Positions 37,680 to 56,318 of a stretch of DNA of 64,000 bases are shown piece after piece (the stretch's first letter is position 1; every line of letters starts with the position of its first letter). The notes beneath the pieces are model-generated. The model searched no databases. It was not told where the DNA came from and was given only the letters and a program-made list of their open reading frames with translations. Origin of the DNA: Xaviernesmea rhizosphaerae. GTDB taxonomy: Bacteria; Pseudomonadota; Alphaproteobacteria; Rhizobiales; Rhizobiaceae. Location of the stretch: positions 186,001 through 250,000 of the forward strand of contig NZ_MKIO01000029.1 of the NCBI RefSeq assembly GCF_001938945.1. The letters run 5' to 3'. Position numbers and translations under genes: made by a program.

Positions 37680-39779
37680 TCACTTCTGACCGGAGTACTT
37701 CGCCTGGATTTCGGTGGCAACGTTGTTCGGCACCGGCGCATAATGATCGAAGACCATCGAATACTGCGCGCGGCCCTGCGACATGGAGCGCAGGTTATCC
37801 ACGTACTTGAACATGTTGGCAAGCGGAACATTCGCGCTGATCACCACGGCGACGCCGCGGCTTTCCTGGCCTTGGATCTGGCCACGGCGCGAGTTCAGAT
37901 CGCCGATCACGTCGCCGACGTAATCTTCCGGCGTCACGACTTCCACCTTCATCATCGGCTCGAGCAGCTGCGCGCCGGCCTTGCGGGCGGCTTCGCGGAA
38001 GCAGGCACGCGAGGCGATTTCGAAGGCGAGAACCGATGAGTCAACATCGTGGAAGGCACCGTCGATCAGCGTCGCCTTGACGCCGAGCATCGGGAAGCCT
38101 GCCAGCGGACCGGAGGACAGAACGCTCTCGATGCCCTTCTGGACACCGGGGATGTATTCCTTCGGAACCGAGCCGCCGACGACCTTCGACTCGAACTTGA
38201 AGTCTTCGCCTTCCGGGTTCGGTTCGAAGATGATCTTGACGCGCGCGAACTGGCCGGTACCACCGGTCTGCTTCTTGTGCGTGTAGTCTTCTTCGCAAGC
38301 CTTCGTGATGGTTTCACGGTAGGCCACCTGCGGAGCACCGACGTTGGCTTCGACCTTGAACTCGCGACGCATGCGGTCGACGATGATGTCGAGGTGAAGT
38401 TCGCCCATGCCGGCAATGATGGTCTGGCCGGATTCCTGGTCGGTCTTGACGCGGAAGGACGGGTCTTCGGCCGCCAGGCGGTTGAGCGCGAGGCCCATCT
38501 TTTCCTGGTCGCCCTTGGACTTCGGCTCGATCGCGATCTGGATGACCGGCTCGGGGAATTCCATGCGCTCGAGGATAACCGGCTTCAGGGGATCGCAGAG
38601 CGTGTCACCCGTGGTGGTTTCCTTGAGGCCTGCCAGAGCGACGATGTCGCCGGCGAAGGCTTCTTCGATGTCTTCACGCGAGTTCGAGTGCATCTGCAGC
38701 ATGCGGCCGACGCGCTCGCGCTTTTCCTTGACCGTGTTCATCACGCCGGCGCCCTTTTCGAGCTTGCCGGAATAGATGCGGGCGAAGGTCAGCGAACCGA
38801 CGAAGGGGTCGTTCATGATCTTGAAGGCCAGCATGGACAACGGCTCGTTGTCGTCTGCATGACGTTCGATCTCGGCTTCGGTCTTGGCGTCGATGCCCTT
38901 GATCGCCGGAATGTCGAGCGGCGACGGCAGGAAGTCGACGACGGCGTCGAGCAACGGCTGAACACCCTTGTTCTTGAAGGCGGTACCGCAGAACATCGGA
39001 TGGAACTTGACGTCGATCGTGCCGCGACGAACGAGTTCGCGGATCTTGTCGTTGTCCGGCATGTCGCCGTTCAGATAGGCTTCCATCGCTTCTTCGTCGA
39101 TCTCGACAACCGTCTCGATCAGCTTTTCGCGATATTCTTCAGCCTTGTCCTTGAGATCATCAGGGATCTCGACGACGTCCCAGGCAGCGCCGAGCGACTC
39201 ATCGCGCCAGACGAGCGCGTTCATCTCGATCAGGTCGACAACGCCCTTGAACTCAGACTCGGCACCGATCGGCAGCTGCATGACAACAGCGGTCGCGCCG
39301 AGACGGGTCTTGATCATCTCGACCGAACGGTAGAAATCCGCGCCGGTCTTGTCCATCTTGTTGCAGAAGATCATCCGCGGGACGTTGTACTTCTCGGCCT
39401 GGCGCCAGACCGTTTCCGTCTGCGGCTCCACGCCGGCATTGGCGTCCAGCAGGGCGATCGCGCCGTCGAGCACGCGCAGCGAACGCTCGACTTCGATGGT
39501 GAAGTCGACGTGGCCGGGGGTGTCGATGATGTTGAAGCGGCGCATCTTGCCGTCACGGCCCTTCCAGAAGGTCGTGGTGGCAGCGGAGGTGATGGTGATG
39601 CCCCGCTCCTGCTCCTGCTCCATCCAGTCCATGGTGGCCGCGCCATCATGCACTTCGCCGATCTTGTGCGACTTGCCGGTGTAGTACAGAATCCGCTCGG
39701 TCGTCGTCGTCTTGCCGGCGTCGATATGCGCCATGATGCCGAAGTTGCGGTAGTCTTCGATTTTATATTCGCGAGCCAT
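37680..39779 (-). CDS. fusA: Elongation factor G
   Basis: Protein of 699 residues, the GTPase of translocation and ribosome recycling. G1 [20 protein letters not shown], switch [25 protein letters not shown]4 [10 protein letters not shown], and domain IV signature [16 protein letters not shown] are present. Normal five-domain length. 30 bp after rpsG. Confidence 0.99.
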   Translation of the reverse strand: MAREYKIEDYRNFGIMAHIDAGKTTTTERILYYTGKSHKIGEVHDGAATMDWMEQEQERGITITSAATTTFWKGRDGKMRRFNIIDTPGHVDFTIEVERSLRVLDGAIALLDANAGVEPQTETVWRQAEKYNVPRMIFCNKMDKTGADFYRSVEMIKTRLGATAVVMQLPIGAESEFKGVVDLIEMNALVWRDESLGAAWDVVEIPDDLKDKAEEYREKLIETVVEIDEEAMEAYLNGDMPDNDKIRELVRRGTIDVKFHPMFCGTAFKNKGVQPLLDAVVDFLPSPLDIPAIKGIDAKTEAEIERHADDNEPLSMLAFKIMNDPFVGSLTFARIYSGKLEKGAGVMNTVKEKRERVGRMLQMHSNSREDIEEAFAGDIVALAGLKETTTGDTLCDPLKPVILERMEFPEPVIQIAIEPKSKGDQEKMGLALNRLAAEDPSFRVKTDQESGQTIIAGMGELHLDIIVDRMRREFKVEANVGAPQVAYRETITKACEEDYTHKKQTGGTGQFARVKIIFEPNPEGEDFKFESKVVGGSVPKEYIPGVQKGIESVLSSGPLAGFPMLGVKATLIDGAFHDVDSSVLAFEIASRACFREAARKAGAQLLEPMMKVEVVTPEDYVGDVIGDLNSRRGQIQGQESRGVAVVISANVPLANMFKYVDNLRSMSQGRAQYSMVFDHYAPVPNNVATEIQAKYSGQK

Positions 39780-39809
39780 GGTGGACTGCCTTTTAAAAAA
39801 GTTCGACGG

Positions 39810-40280
39810 TTACCAGCGGTAATGCGAGAAGGCGCGGTTGGCGTCTGCCATCTTGTGGGTGTCTTCGCGCTTCTTCACCGCAGAGCCGCGATTGTTTGCG
39901 GCGTCCATGAGTTCGCCGCAGAGGCGATCGATCATGGTCGTTTCATTGCGCTTGCGAGCAGCGGCGATCAGCCAGCGGATGGCGAGAGCCTGACGGCGCT
40001 CCGGACGGACATCGACCGGAACCTGGTAGGTGGCACCGCCGACGCGACGCGAACGGACTTCGACGTGCGGAGCGATGTTGTCGAGAGCCGAATGGAAAAC
40101 CGCGACCGGCTCCTGCTTCAGCTTGGCCTGAACGGCATCGAAAGCACCGTAAACGATGTTTTCGGCAACGGACTTCTTGCCGTGCAGCATGATGGCGTTC
40201 ATGAACTTGGTGACAACGAGATCACCAAACTTCGGGTCCGGGTTGATCTCACGCTTTTCGGCACTGTGGCGGCGGGACAT
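39810..40280 (-). CDS. rpsG: 30S ribosomal protein S7
   Basis: Protein of 156 residues, [20 protein letters not shown], with the 16S rRNA-binding [20 protein letters not shown]. In E. coli S7 also represses the str operon. Confidence 0.98.
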   Translation of the reverse strand: MSRRHSAEKREINPDPKFGDLVVTKFMNAIMLHGKKSVAENIVYGAFDAVQAKLKQEPVAVFHSALDNIAPHVEVRSRRVGGATYQVPVDVRPERRQALAIRWLIAAARKRNETTMIDRLCGELMDAANNRGSAVKKREDTHKMADANRAFSHYRW

Positions 40281-40339
40281 AGGTGTCGTCTCTCAACTTA
40301 TCTTTTTGTTTAACCAGCGAAATGGCGCCGGTTGACGTA

Positions 40340-40711
40340 TTACTTCGGACGCTTCGCGCCATACTTGGAGCGGCGCTGCTTGCGGTTCTTGACACCCTGG
40401 GTGTCGAGCACGCCGCGGATGATGTGGTAGCGAACGCCCGGCAAGTCCTTGACGCGGCCGCCACGGATCATGACAACGGAGTGTTCCTGCAGGTTGTGAC
40501 CTTCGCCCGGAATGTAGCCGATGACTTCAAAGCCATTGGTCAGGCGGATCTTGGCAACCTTACGCAGAGCCGAGTTCGGCTTCTTCGGGGTCGTCGTGTA
40601 GACGCGGGTGCAAACGCCGCGCTTCTGCGGGTTCTGCTGCAGCGCCGGAACCTTGTTGCGCTTGACCTGTGCCTGACGCGGCTTGCGGATCAGCTGGTTT
40701 ACGGTAGGCAT
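40340..40711 (-). CDS. rpsL: 30S ribosomal protein S12
   Basis: Protein of 123 residues. The decoding-centre loops [18 protein letters not shown] and [13 protein letters not shown] carry the lysines at the E. coli 42/43 and 87/88 positions in wild-type form, so no rpsL-type streptomycin resistance is expected. The Asp methylthiolated by RimO is the D of KDLPG. First gene of the str operon. Confidence 0.98.
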   Translation of the reverse strand: MPTVNQLIRKPRQAQVKRNKVPALQQNPQKRGVCTRVYTTTPKKPNSALRKVAKIRLTNGFEVIGYIPGEGHNLQEHSVVMIRGGRVKDLPGVRYHIIRGVLDTQGVKNRKQRRSKYGAKRPK

Positions 40712-41308
40712 GTAACCATCCCTTGCAATTCTGTCTCAATACCCTCTCGGGCGGATCGATGCCGTCTCCGGCGATAACGACGCCATTTTTAGAATGCGCA
40801 AACGAGGGCCGATCCGCGGTTTTGCGGATGGCCCCACGAAAAGCAGAGGACGCCTCATCGGCATCATGCAAGCAACATTGCAGTCTCAGCGTGCGGTTCG
40901 AGCCTTGTTTGAGGTGAACTCCAGAACGTGGCGTTCCGAAACGACCAACCTCACATCGGCTCCGATGCGGCGGGGTGTACTGTTTTCCACCCCTTTCGTC
41001 AAGGGTCTGCGCCACGGATTCCGCGGCTTTTGCCGGCCGAAACCCGGCAATTCCGGGTCTTTGGCGCACCGAAGGCGCGCGCGGCCCGTCTGTTGCGCCT
41101 ACAGCTTCGCCGAGTCGCGGGCATGGCGATACAGCCGGAGAGAATCGGGAATCGCGCAAGGGCCGGGCGGGAACGATTGCCAAACTCCCCGCTTTTCTAT
41201 AGCGCAGAAATGAGGTGCGCGCTGGCTCTCTTTGCCGGTGCGCCACCGTCTGCCGCACGCGCGTCCCCGCGATGCGCGCCCCGCAATCAAACTGGTTTGG
41301 AGACCGTG
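40712..41308. other. Divergent intergenic region, str operon leader and upstream region of the 97-residue gene
   Basis: About 600 bp with no convincing gene apart from the promoter at 40974-41003. The long leader between that promoter and rpsL could carry the translational control site for S7 or S12; no specific fold was recognised. Confidence 0.4.
40974..41003 (-). promoter_or_regulatory. Putative promoter of the str operon (rpsL-rpsG-fusA-tufA)
   Basis: Minus strand CTTGACG as -35, a 17-bp spacer (AAAGGGGTGGAAAACAG), then TACACC as -10, about 265 bp upstream of the rpsL start. The segment CTTG(A)CGAAAGGGGTGG recurs in the putative secE promoter. Confidence 0.6.
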
Positions 41309-41602
41309 ATGACCGTCACACCCGACAATGACAATAATTTCGACGGCCCCATGGTCTTCATCATCATCGGCAAGGCCTATGAGGAAGCCGATAGCGAGGG
41401 CGCCGACATCCATGTGGTGCTGCGTGCGCCCGATGACGACAGCGCCGTGCGCGAGGCGCTGAACGCACTGGCCGAAGAGGGCTTCATCGAAGCCGACCTC
41501 GACCAGATCGGCGTTCTCGAAGCCGCGCCGGAAGACGAGCCGCACGCCTCGGCCTATCAGGGCGCGCTCACGGGCGAAGTGGCCATCATTCGCTTCGGCT
41601 GA
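41309..41602 (+). CDS. Uncharacterised acidic 97-residue protein
   Basis: I do not recognise a named family. The protein is acidic and appears to be one small alpha/beta domain: a Thr/Asp/Asn-rich N terminus (MTVTPDNDNNFDGPM), a beta strand VFIIIGKAYE, ADIHVVLRAPDDDSAVREAL, then GFIEADLDQIGVLEAAPEDE. It is oriented opposite to rpsL and ends before a GC-rich hairpin (about 41613-41638) that may terminate it. GGTTTGGAGACCGT upstream gives a plausible ribosome-binding site. It may be conserved in rhizobia near rpsL; that needs a database search. Confidence 0.7.
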   Translation: MTVTPDNDNNFDGPMVFIIIGKAYEEADSEGADIHVVLRAPDDDSAVREALNALAEEGFIEADLDQIGVLEAAPEDEPHASAYQGALTGEVAIIRFG

Positions 41603-41612
41603 GGACAGGAAA

Positions 41613-41638
41613 ACGGCGCCTGGCAGGAGCCGGCGCCG
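41613..41638 (+). terminator. Possible terminator of the 97-residue gene
   Basis: CGGCGCC, 11-nt loop, GGCGCCG, 10 bp after the stop codon; short T content follows (GGCCTTTC). Confidence 0.45.
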
Positions 41639-41694
41639 TGGCCTTTCACACGGGGTGCATCCCCGAGAGGACGCAGAGGTCGATCCGCTTTGGA

Positions 41695-43173
41695 TCAGGA
41701 CAGGATGAAGTCTTCCTGTGTCAGCGCAATTTTGCCCTGAAGCAGGAACTGCAGATTGGCGGACCCATCGCCGTCGAGATCGGCGCTGACGATCGTGTTG
41801 CCATCCGTGTTGTACGCATAGGCAAGCCGCGCGCTGCCGGCGCTCAAGCCAGCCTCCCCGGCAAATTCCAGCGTGACGCCCAGCGCGCTGAGATCGATGC
41901 GGTCGCCCTCGTCCGCGCGGAAATCGACGATGAAATCGCGCTTGGTGGTCCCGGCAGGGGAGTCTGCTGCCGACTGGAAAACGAAGGTGTCCGCACCGTC
42001 GCCGCCTCGCAGCTCGTTTTCGCCGAGCCCGGCCGTGAGACGGTCATCGCCGCCGCGGCCATCGGCCTTGGCGTCACCGGCGCCGAGGATGATGTCGTCG
42101 CCGAACTGGGTGCCCCTGATCTTCTCGATGCTGACGAGGGTTTCGGTGTTGCCGCAGCCGTCATCGATGATCTGCCCGGTGGCAAGGCGCAGATCCACGC
42201 GGGCGCCGTGCGTCTGTCCATCGCCGGTCTCGCCGGCCAGATTGACCGTATCGAAGCCCGCGCCGCCATCATAGCTGTCAATGCCCGCCAGGCCGCGGAA
42301 GGTATTGTCCTTGGCATCGCCTATGAAGCGATCGCCTGAGAATGTGCCGGTCACCGCCTCGAAGTTCTTGACCGTATCGACCGTGCCGAAGCCGTCCACG
42401 ACCTTTCCGGTCGAAAGATTGGCGGTGATGCCCTTGGTGCCGCCATGGCGCTCGTCGCGGGAATAGCGCAGCGTGTCATAGCCGGCGCCACCATCGAGAA
42501 GATCGGCGCCCTTCAGGCCAGCAATACTGTCGTCGCCGGCGCTTCCGATCATGGTATCCTTGGCGTTGGTGCCGCGGAATTCCTCGAAATTGCTGATCTT
42601 GTCCGTGCCACCCCACGGGTTCTTTACCGTGCCCTTGGCGGCGTTCAGCGTGATCCCGGTTTTCAGCGCCTTGTTGCCATAGGTTCAGGGGTCATAGGTC
42701 AGGATGTCCCACCCGGCGCCACCGTCCAGCCTGTTGTTACCGGCAGATCCGCCGATGTAATCGTCGCCGCCCAGGCCGAAGACGGTATCATTCCCCGGAT
42801 TGGGATCCGACATGATGTCATCGTAATCCGTCCCCTTGACGGTGTCGTTGCCGGCAAACAGCGCCTGCGCAAGTTGCTCGACGCTGCCCTTCTTCGTATA
42901 GGCCGCGTAGAGGTCCTTGGCCTTGAAGCTGCCCCCCGTCACCTGCAGCAGTGTTTCACCGTCGCCGTCGATGAAGCTGACGCCTGTCACGGTGCCCGCC
43001 GTCGGCGCGCCGTTCTTGAAGGACAGGCCCTTTCCCGCCACCACGAATGTCGTTCCGCCCGCTCCGCCGTAGACGACCTTGGTCGCCGAAGAGCTGAGGG
43101 CAGTCACGCCCGACCCATACAGTTCATCCAGAGCGTAGAGGTCGAAAAGTACCCCGTACTGAATTGCCGCCAT
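41695..43173 (-). pseudogene. RTX (hemolysin-type calcium-binding) secreted protein, interrupted by an in-frame TGA
   Basis: From the ATG at 43173 (GGGGAG ribosome-binding site) the frame is open for 162 codons, hits TGA at 42685-42687, and continues in the same frame for 330 more codons to 41695. The N-terminal domain (AIQYGVLFDLYALDELYGSG) is unassigned. Several Gly/Asp-rich RTX nonapeptide repeats follow on both sides of the stop (GLGGDDYIGG, LDGGAGWDILTYD before it; LLDGGAGYDTLRYSRD, GGAGFDTVNL, GRGGDDRLTAGLGENELRGG after it). The C terminus (IVDFRADEGDRIDLSALG...LQFLLQGKIALTQEDFILS) is typical of type I secretion substrates. The two halves read as one protein once the stop is ignored. 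It could be a pseudogene or a sequencing error. No secretion genes are adjacent. It lies between rpoC and rpsL, which are usually neighbours. Confidence 0.85.
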
Positions 43174-43332
43174 GTTTCGTTGCTCCCCTTGCTCGTGCCG
43201 CGTCGTTCGCGCGCCATCGATTCTGTTAGGAGCGTCTCCGCCTCGGCGCATCCCCCATATGGGTGTCGTGGCTCCCTCGTGCTTTCGAAATCATCGGCCC
43301 TCCCCGTCTGCAGCGTACCGAGGACTGAAACG

Positions 43333-43370
43333 CAAAAAGCCGCCCGGATCGCTCCGGGCGGCTTTTTTAT
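43333..43370 (-). terminator. Rho-independent terminator after rpoC (bidirectional)
   Basis: AAAAAGCCGCCCGGA, TCGC loop, TCCGGGCGGCTTTTTT: a stem of more than ten GC-rich pairs with A and T tracts on both sides, 18 bp past the rpoC stop. It ends the rpoBC transcript. Confidence 0.9.
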
Positions 43371-43388
43371 GTTTGTGACGGACCGTGC

Positions 43389-47600
<4,212 letters not shown>

Positions 47601-47811
47601 GCCTGTCTCCTTAGTGGGCAATGCTGCCCTTGAGCTTTGGCGCCATGCCGCTGCGCGTTCTTGCGAACTCGCGCGCATCGGCGCCTGAAACGGGAATGAC
47701 CGCACCCTTAAGGAGGGCGCGGCCGGCACCGGCCCGCCCGACCGCAAAACGCGGCAGGCGAACCGGAAACAGGCGACCGGACGAAACCGTCAGGCCGCCT
47801 GCGCCAGAGGT

Positions 47812-51954
<4,143 letters not shown>

Positions 51955-52108
51955 CGTCGCTCCTTTAAATCTGTGCATCCGGGCCTGCAACGGATGGGGA
52001 CCGATGGCCAGTCGGCCCCATCTGGATGGGTATCAAACTCGTCCTGTCGGGCGCGGGCCAGCCGGATCGCCGGGCGGCGCGCAACAAGGACCATCCTCTT
52101 GAGAACCC

Positions 52109-52145
52109 ATTACCCAAAAGCCGTTTCGACGGGCTTTTGGGTAAT
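52109..52145. other. Perfect 14-bp inverted repeat in the rplL-rpoB spacer
   Basis: ATTACCCAAAAGCC and GGCTTTTGGGTAAT flank a 9-nt loop, about 155 bp upstream of rpoB. It follows the rplL terminator. In E. coli an RNase III processing hairpin lies in this same spacer; a comparable role here is inference. Confidence 0.7.
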
Positions 52146-52161
52146 ACGTTCCGAAAACGGT

Positions 52162-52200
52162 TAAAGAGAGGCAGCCCCCATCAGAGGGCTGCCTCTCTTC
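52162..52200 (-). terminator. Terminator or attenuator hairpin after rplL
   Basis: Minus strand AAGAGAGGCAGCCC, 8-nt loop, GGGCTGCCTCTCTTTAA. A strong 12-bp stem with a short T-tract. As in E. coli, it may only partly stop transcription so that rpoBC is made at a lower level than rplJL. Confidence 0.75.
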
Positions 52201-52217
52201 AAAAAGTCAAAACACGA

Positions 52218-52595
<378 letters not shown>

Positions 52596-52653
52596 TTTGG
52601 TACTTCCTTTTGTTCGGTTCGAACTGGTTTATTTTGAACAGCGAAAAACCGCC

Positions 52654-53172
52654 TTATGCGGCTTCGTCCTTCTTGGCGTAGGCCGCGAACACGCGAGCGA
52701 GCTGTGCAGCAGGCGCCTGAACGACACCGGCAATGCGCGTGGCAGGCGTCTGGATCATGCCCAGCAGCTTTGCACGCAGCTCGTCGAGCGAAGGCAGGGT
52801 CGCAAGCGACTTGACGCCTTCCGCATCGAGCGTGGTCGTGCCCATGGCGCCGCCCAGAACAACGATCTTGTCGTTGCCCTTGACGAAATCCATGACGACC
52901 TTGGGAGCCGTGATCGGGTCAGTGCTGTAAGCAATCAGCGTCTGTCCCTTGAAGAGATCCGTGATCCCTTCCGACTCCGTACCCTGAAGGGCAATCTTGG
53001 CCAGGCGGTTCTTCGCGACTTTGACGGTACCGCCAGCAGCACGCATCTTGGAACGAAAGTCGTTCATCTGCGCAACTGTGACACCGGCATAGCGGGCCAC
53101 GACAACCGAACCGGAAGCCTTGAAGACTTCGTTCAGCTCCGTGACGAATTCGCGTTTTTCCGCTCTTTCCAC
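52654..53172 (-). CDS. rplJ: 50S ribosomal protein L10
   Basis: Protein of 172 residues. The rRNA-binding N-terminal domain contains [20 protein letters not shown] and [11 protein letters not shown]. The C-terminal helix [18 protein letters not shown] anchors L7/L12 dimers. In E. coli L10-L12 represses rplJL translation through the leader. Confidence 0.98.
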   Translation of the reverse strand: MERAEKREFVTELNEVFKASGSVVVARYAGVTVAQMNDFRSKMRAAGGTVKVAKNRLAKIALQGTESEGITDLFKGQTLIAYSTDPITAPKVVMDFVKGNDKIVVLGGAMGTTTLDAEGVKSLATLPSLDELRAKLLGMIQTPATRIAGVVQAPAAQLARVFAAYAKKDEAA

Positions 53173-53516
53173 TGCCTATCTCCAGTTGACGGTCCGCAAT
53201 CCTGCAAGACCGCCGGGTTTGCCTTTGCCGCACGGGAGCGGAAAACCGATCCCGAGCGACGCTCGAGGATCCTGTCCCTTGCAGGATCCCTGAAGGATCC
53301 CGAAAGGCAAGCCGAGGTTCGAACCGACAGTTCCGCATCCGTTTGAAGGGATACGGGAATATTCCGGGTCTCACCCGTCTCATGCAGGCAACGTGATTAA
53401 GGCCTAACCACCCGCAATCTCGGACAGGATGTCCAGGCTCCGAGGAGCCTGGATCTCCAGCCCCGAAGGGCCGGAATTTCTTGCCGCCAGCCCGAGAGGC
53501 CGGCGGTGAAGAAGAA
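53173..53516 (-). promoter_or_regulatory. rplJL leader region, possible L10 control site
   Basis: 344 bp between rplA and rplJ without a gene. It contains a hairpin just after rplA (CCGCCGGCC/GGGCTGGCGG, about 53484-53505), a perfect CCAGGCTCC/GGAGCCTGG hairpin (about 53431-53450) and GGATCC-type repeats (about 53265-53300). A structured leader is expected where L10 autoregulates, but I cannot match a defined L10-leader fold by eye. Confidence 0.4.
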
Positions 53517-54215
53517 TCAGGCGACCGTCAGCGTGGACGGGTCGATCTTGACGCCCGGGCCCATGGTGGACGAAATCGCCACGCGCTTGACATAGTTGCC
53601 CTTTGCGCCCGTCGGCTTGGCCTTGATGACCGCATCAGCGAAAGCGCGAATGTTTTCTTCCAGCTTGGCGGCATCGAAGGATGCCTTGCCAATGCCGGCA
53701 TGCACGATGCCCGCCTTTTCGACGCGGAACTCGACCGCACCGCCCTTGGACGCCTTGACGGCGCCGGCGACGTCCATCGACACCGTACCGACTTTCGGGT
53801 TCGGCATCATGCCACGCGGGCCGAGAACCTTACCGAGACGGCCGACGAGCGGCATCATGTCCGGGGTGGCGATGCAGCGATCGAAGTCGATCTTGCCGCT
53901 CTGGACGATTTCCACCAGGTCTTCCGCACCGACGATGTCGGCGCCGGCGGCCCTGGCTTCGTCAGCCTTGGCGCCACGGGCGAAAACGGCGACGCGCACA
54001 TCGCGGCCGGTGCCGTTCGGCAGATTGACCACGCCGCGGACCATCTGGTCGGCATGGCGCGGATCGACGCCGAGGTTCATGGCGATTTCGACGGTTTCGT
54101 CGAACTTGGCCGTGGCACGGTCCTTGACGAGCGAGATCGCATCGGTCAGCGCGACCAGCTTGGTCGGGTCGATGCCTTCGCGGATCTTCTGAATACGCTT
54201 TGCAAGCTTCGCCAT
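53517..54215 (-). CDS. rplA: 50S ribosomal protein L1
   Basis: Protein of 232 residues with the L1 signature [20 protein letters not shown] and the rRNA-binding [20 protein letters not shown]. Starts 1 bp after rplK. Confidence 0.98.
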   Translation of the reverse strand: MAKLAKRIQKIREGIDPTKLVALTDAISLVKDRATAKFDETVEIAMNLGVDPRHADQMVRGVVNLPNGTGRDVRVAVFARGAKADEARAAGADIVGAEDLVEIVQSGKIDFDRCIATPDMMPLVGRLGKVLGPRGMMPNPKVGTVSMDVAGAVKASKGGAVEFRVEKAGIVHAGIGKASFDAAKLEENIRAFADAVIKAKPTGAKGNYVKRVAISSTMGPGVKIDPSTLTVA

Positions 54216-54216
54216 G

Positions 54217-54648
54217 TTACGCCACCACTTCCAGGCCCATGGCGCGGGCGGAGCCCTCGATCATGGACATTGCGCCTTCGATGTCGGCAGCGTTCAGGTC
54301 CTTCATCTTGGCTTCGGCGATCGTGCGGATCTGAGCCTGGGTCAGGGTGCCTGCCTTGGCGCCCTTGCCGGGCGTCTTGGAACCGGACGTGATCTTCGCT
54401 TCCTTCTTCAGCCAGTAGCTGACGGGAGGCTGCTTCATCGCGAAGGTGAAGGACTTGTCCTGGTAATAGGTGATGACGACCGGGATCGGCATACCCTTTT
54501 CCATTTCCTGCGTGGCGGCATTGAACGCCTTGCAGAATTCCATGATGTTAATACCACGCTGACCAAGCGCAGGACCGATCGGCGGGGACGGATTGGCCGA
54601 CCCTGCCTTGACCTGCAGCTTGAGGTGGCCTGCAACTTTCTTAGCCAT
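54217..54648 (-). CDS. rplK: 50S ribosomal protein L11
   Basis: Protein of 143 residues with [20 protein letters not shown] (Pro-rich thiopeptide-binding segment) and the C-terminal signature [20 protein letters not shown]. The 244-bp gap to nusG shows no clear gene or terminator. Confidence 0.98.
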   Translation of the reverse strand: MAKKVAGHLKLQVKAGSANPSPPIGPALGQRGINIMEFCKAFNAATQEMEKGMPIPVVITYYQDKSFTFAMKQPPVSYWLKKEAKITSGSKTPGKGAKAGTLTQAQIRTIAEAKMKDLNAADIEGAMSMIEGSARAMGLEVVA

Positions 54649-54892
54649 TGCTCTCTGCCTGTTTGCGTCCGGCTTAAAAGCCAGCCCTCTGGGGCCGACA
54701 CCGAACGGGTTCAGCCGGTTTCCCGGCCGTCACATGCCGACTTCCCACGCATGAGAAGGACGGCGGCTGCGGTTGCGTGGTGCGGAAAACCCTGCCCGGC
54801 CTTAAGAGGCACGGCATCCTTCCACGCGAGACGGGAGGCTGTTGGGCCGCCCTGCCGGCCGACCGCTCATCAGAGGATCGACCGGAAACTTG

Positions 54893-55423
54893 TCAGACTT
54901 TCTCGACCTGGGCGAATTCCAGATCGACCGGCGTTGCGCGGCCGAAGATCGAGACTTCGACCTTGAGGCGCGAGCGCTCTTCGTCCACATCCTGCACCAC
55001 GCCGTTGAACGAGGCGAAGGGGCCGTCGGAAACACGAACCTGCTCGCCGATCTCGAAGGAGATCGAGGGCTTCGGCCGCTCGACGCCATCCTGAACCTGG
55101 CCCAGGATGCGGTCGGCTTCATAATCCGGAATCGGAACCGGCTTATTGTCCGAGCCGAGGAAGCCCGTGACCTTCGGCGTGTTCTTGATCAGGTGATAAG
55201 CGTCGTCGGTCAAATTCGCCCGCACCAGAACATAGCCGGGGAAGAACTTGCGCTCGGCGTCGACCTTGCGGCCACGACGCACTTCGACGACCTTCTCGGT
55301 CGGCACCAGAATCTTTTCGAACAGATGGCTCAGGCCTTTCTGGCTTGCCTTCTCTTCGATCGATTCGGCAACCTTCTTTTCAAAATTCGAATAGGCGTGA
55401 ACAATATACCAACGAGCAGCCAT
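54893..55423 (-). CDS. nusG: Transcription elongation/antitermination factor NusG
   Basis: Protein of 176 residues. NGN domain begins [19 protein letters not shown]; the conserved [20 protein letters not shown] and the C-terminal KOW domain ([20 protein letters not shown]) are present. The start at 55423 is favoured by an AGGTGG ribosome-binding site about 8 bases upstream; the ATG at 55429 is too close to it. 18 bp after secE. Confidence 0.98.
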   Translation of the reverse strand: MAARWYIVHAYSNFEKKVAESIEEKASQKGLSHLFEKILVPTEKVVEVRRGRKVDAERKFFPGYVLVRANLTDDAYHLIKNTPKVTGFLGSDNKPVPIPDYEADRILGQVQDGVERPKPSISFEIGEQVRVSDGPFASFNGVVQDVDEERSRLKVEVSIFGRATPVDLEFAQVEKV

Positions 55424-55441
55424 GGCCATTCCACCTATCAA

Positions 55442-55642
55442 TTAGACGCGTGCTTTGAGCACGAGGCTGATCGCCCAGCCCATCAGCTGGTCAGCGCCGA
55501 AGAAAAATGCGGCAGCAACGATCACCATCACGAAGACCATCAACGTCGAGATGACCGTTTCGCGACGGGACGGCCACGTCACCTTCGCGGTTTCGGCACG
55601 CACTTGGCGCAGGAACGTCAGTGGGGAGGTCTTCGATGCCAT
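55442..55642 (-). CDS. secE: Preprotein translocase subunit SecE
   Basis: Protein of 66 residues of the short single-helix type. An amphipathic segment TFLRQVRAETAKVTWPSRRETV is followed by one membrane helix (STLMVFVMVIVAAAFFFGADQL). The start at 55642 is set by family length. Confidence 0.97.
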   Translation of the reverse strand: MASKTSPLTFLRQVRAETAKVTWPSRRETVISTLMVFVMVIVAAAFFFGADQLMGWAISLVLKARV

Positions 55643-55709
55643 TGAATGCTCACGACACAACGGCGCGTAAAGCTCGGTCCAGCTCGACGCGCCGCATTTG
55701 TTTAACCCT

Positions 55710-55738
55710 ACATAAAGACTAGCCACCCCTTTCGCAAG
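55710..55738 (-). promoter_or_regulatory. Putative promoter of secE-nusG
   Basis: Minus strand CTTGCG, 17-bp spacer (AAAGGGGTGGCTAGTCT), TTATGT, about 67 bp upstream of secE. The stretch from -35 into the spacer matches that of the putative str promoter (CGAAAGGGGTGG shared). Confidence 0.55.
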
Positions 55739-55887
55739 GGAAAAGCCGGCCTTCGGCACATCCGGCCCGGAGGATACCCTCCGAAACCTGGCGCCGCCGA
55801 GGCGACACCGATCACTTCCTTCAAGCACTTCTTGCCTTCACTGAAGACTTCCCGCCTTCGCCGCCGCACTGAACTGCGCTGATCGAA

Positions 55888-55963
<76 letters not shown>

Positions 55964-56318
55964 AAAGAAGTGCGCTCCGTGTAATGCGAATCCCCCGCCT
56001 TGGCAAGCGGTGCCCAGGAGAAATTTTCCGTTTCACGACGGGTTTGCCTGTGGATGACGCGGCCGATCCCGCCTTCAAGGCGACAGATCCCCCTGAACGC
56101 GCCTGCCCGGCCTTGCGGCAGAGACAATCGCTGAAGACCCGGGTGGCCGCAGCTGTTATAGGGCGGGAAATCGCGTCTGTGGCGAGAATCATGCCAGGCA
56201 GGATGTTCGCTTGGCGGCGCGTGCAGGCTTGCAGGGCCGGGAACGCGGGCAGCCCTGCCAAAAAAGGCGCCCTGGCTGCGGCCATCAGCCGGCCAGGGCG
56301 GGCAAAGGAGAATCACCG

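Noticed and set aside
47601..47747. Extended rpoC start at 47747
   Set aside because: The extra 49 residues are not beta'-like; the conserved [11 protein letters not shown] start at 47600 fits.
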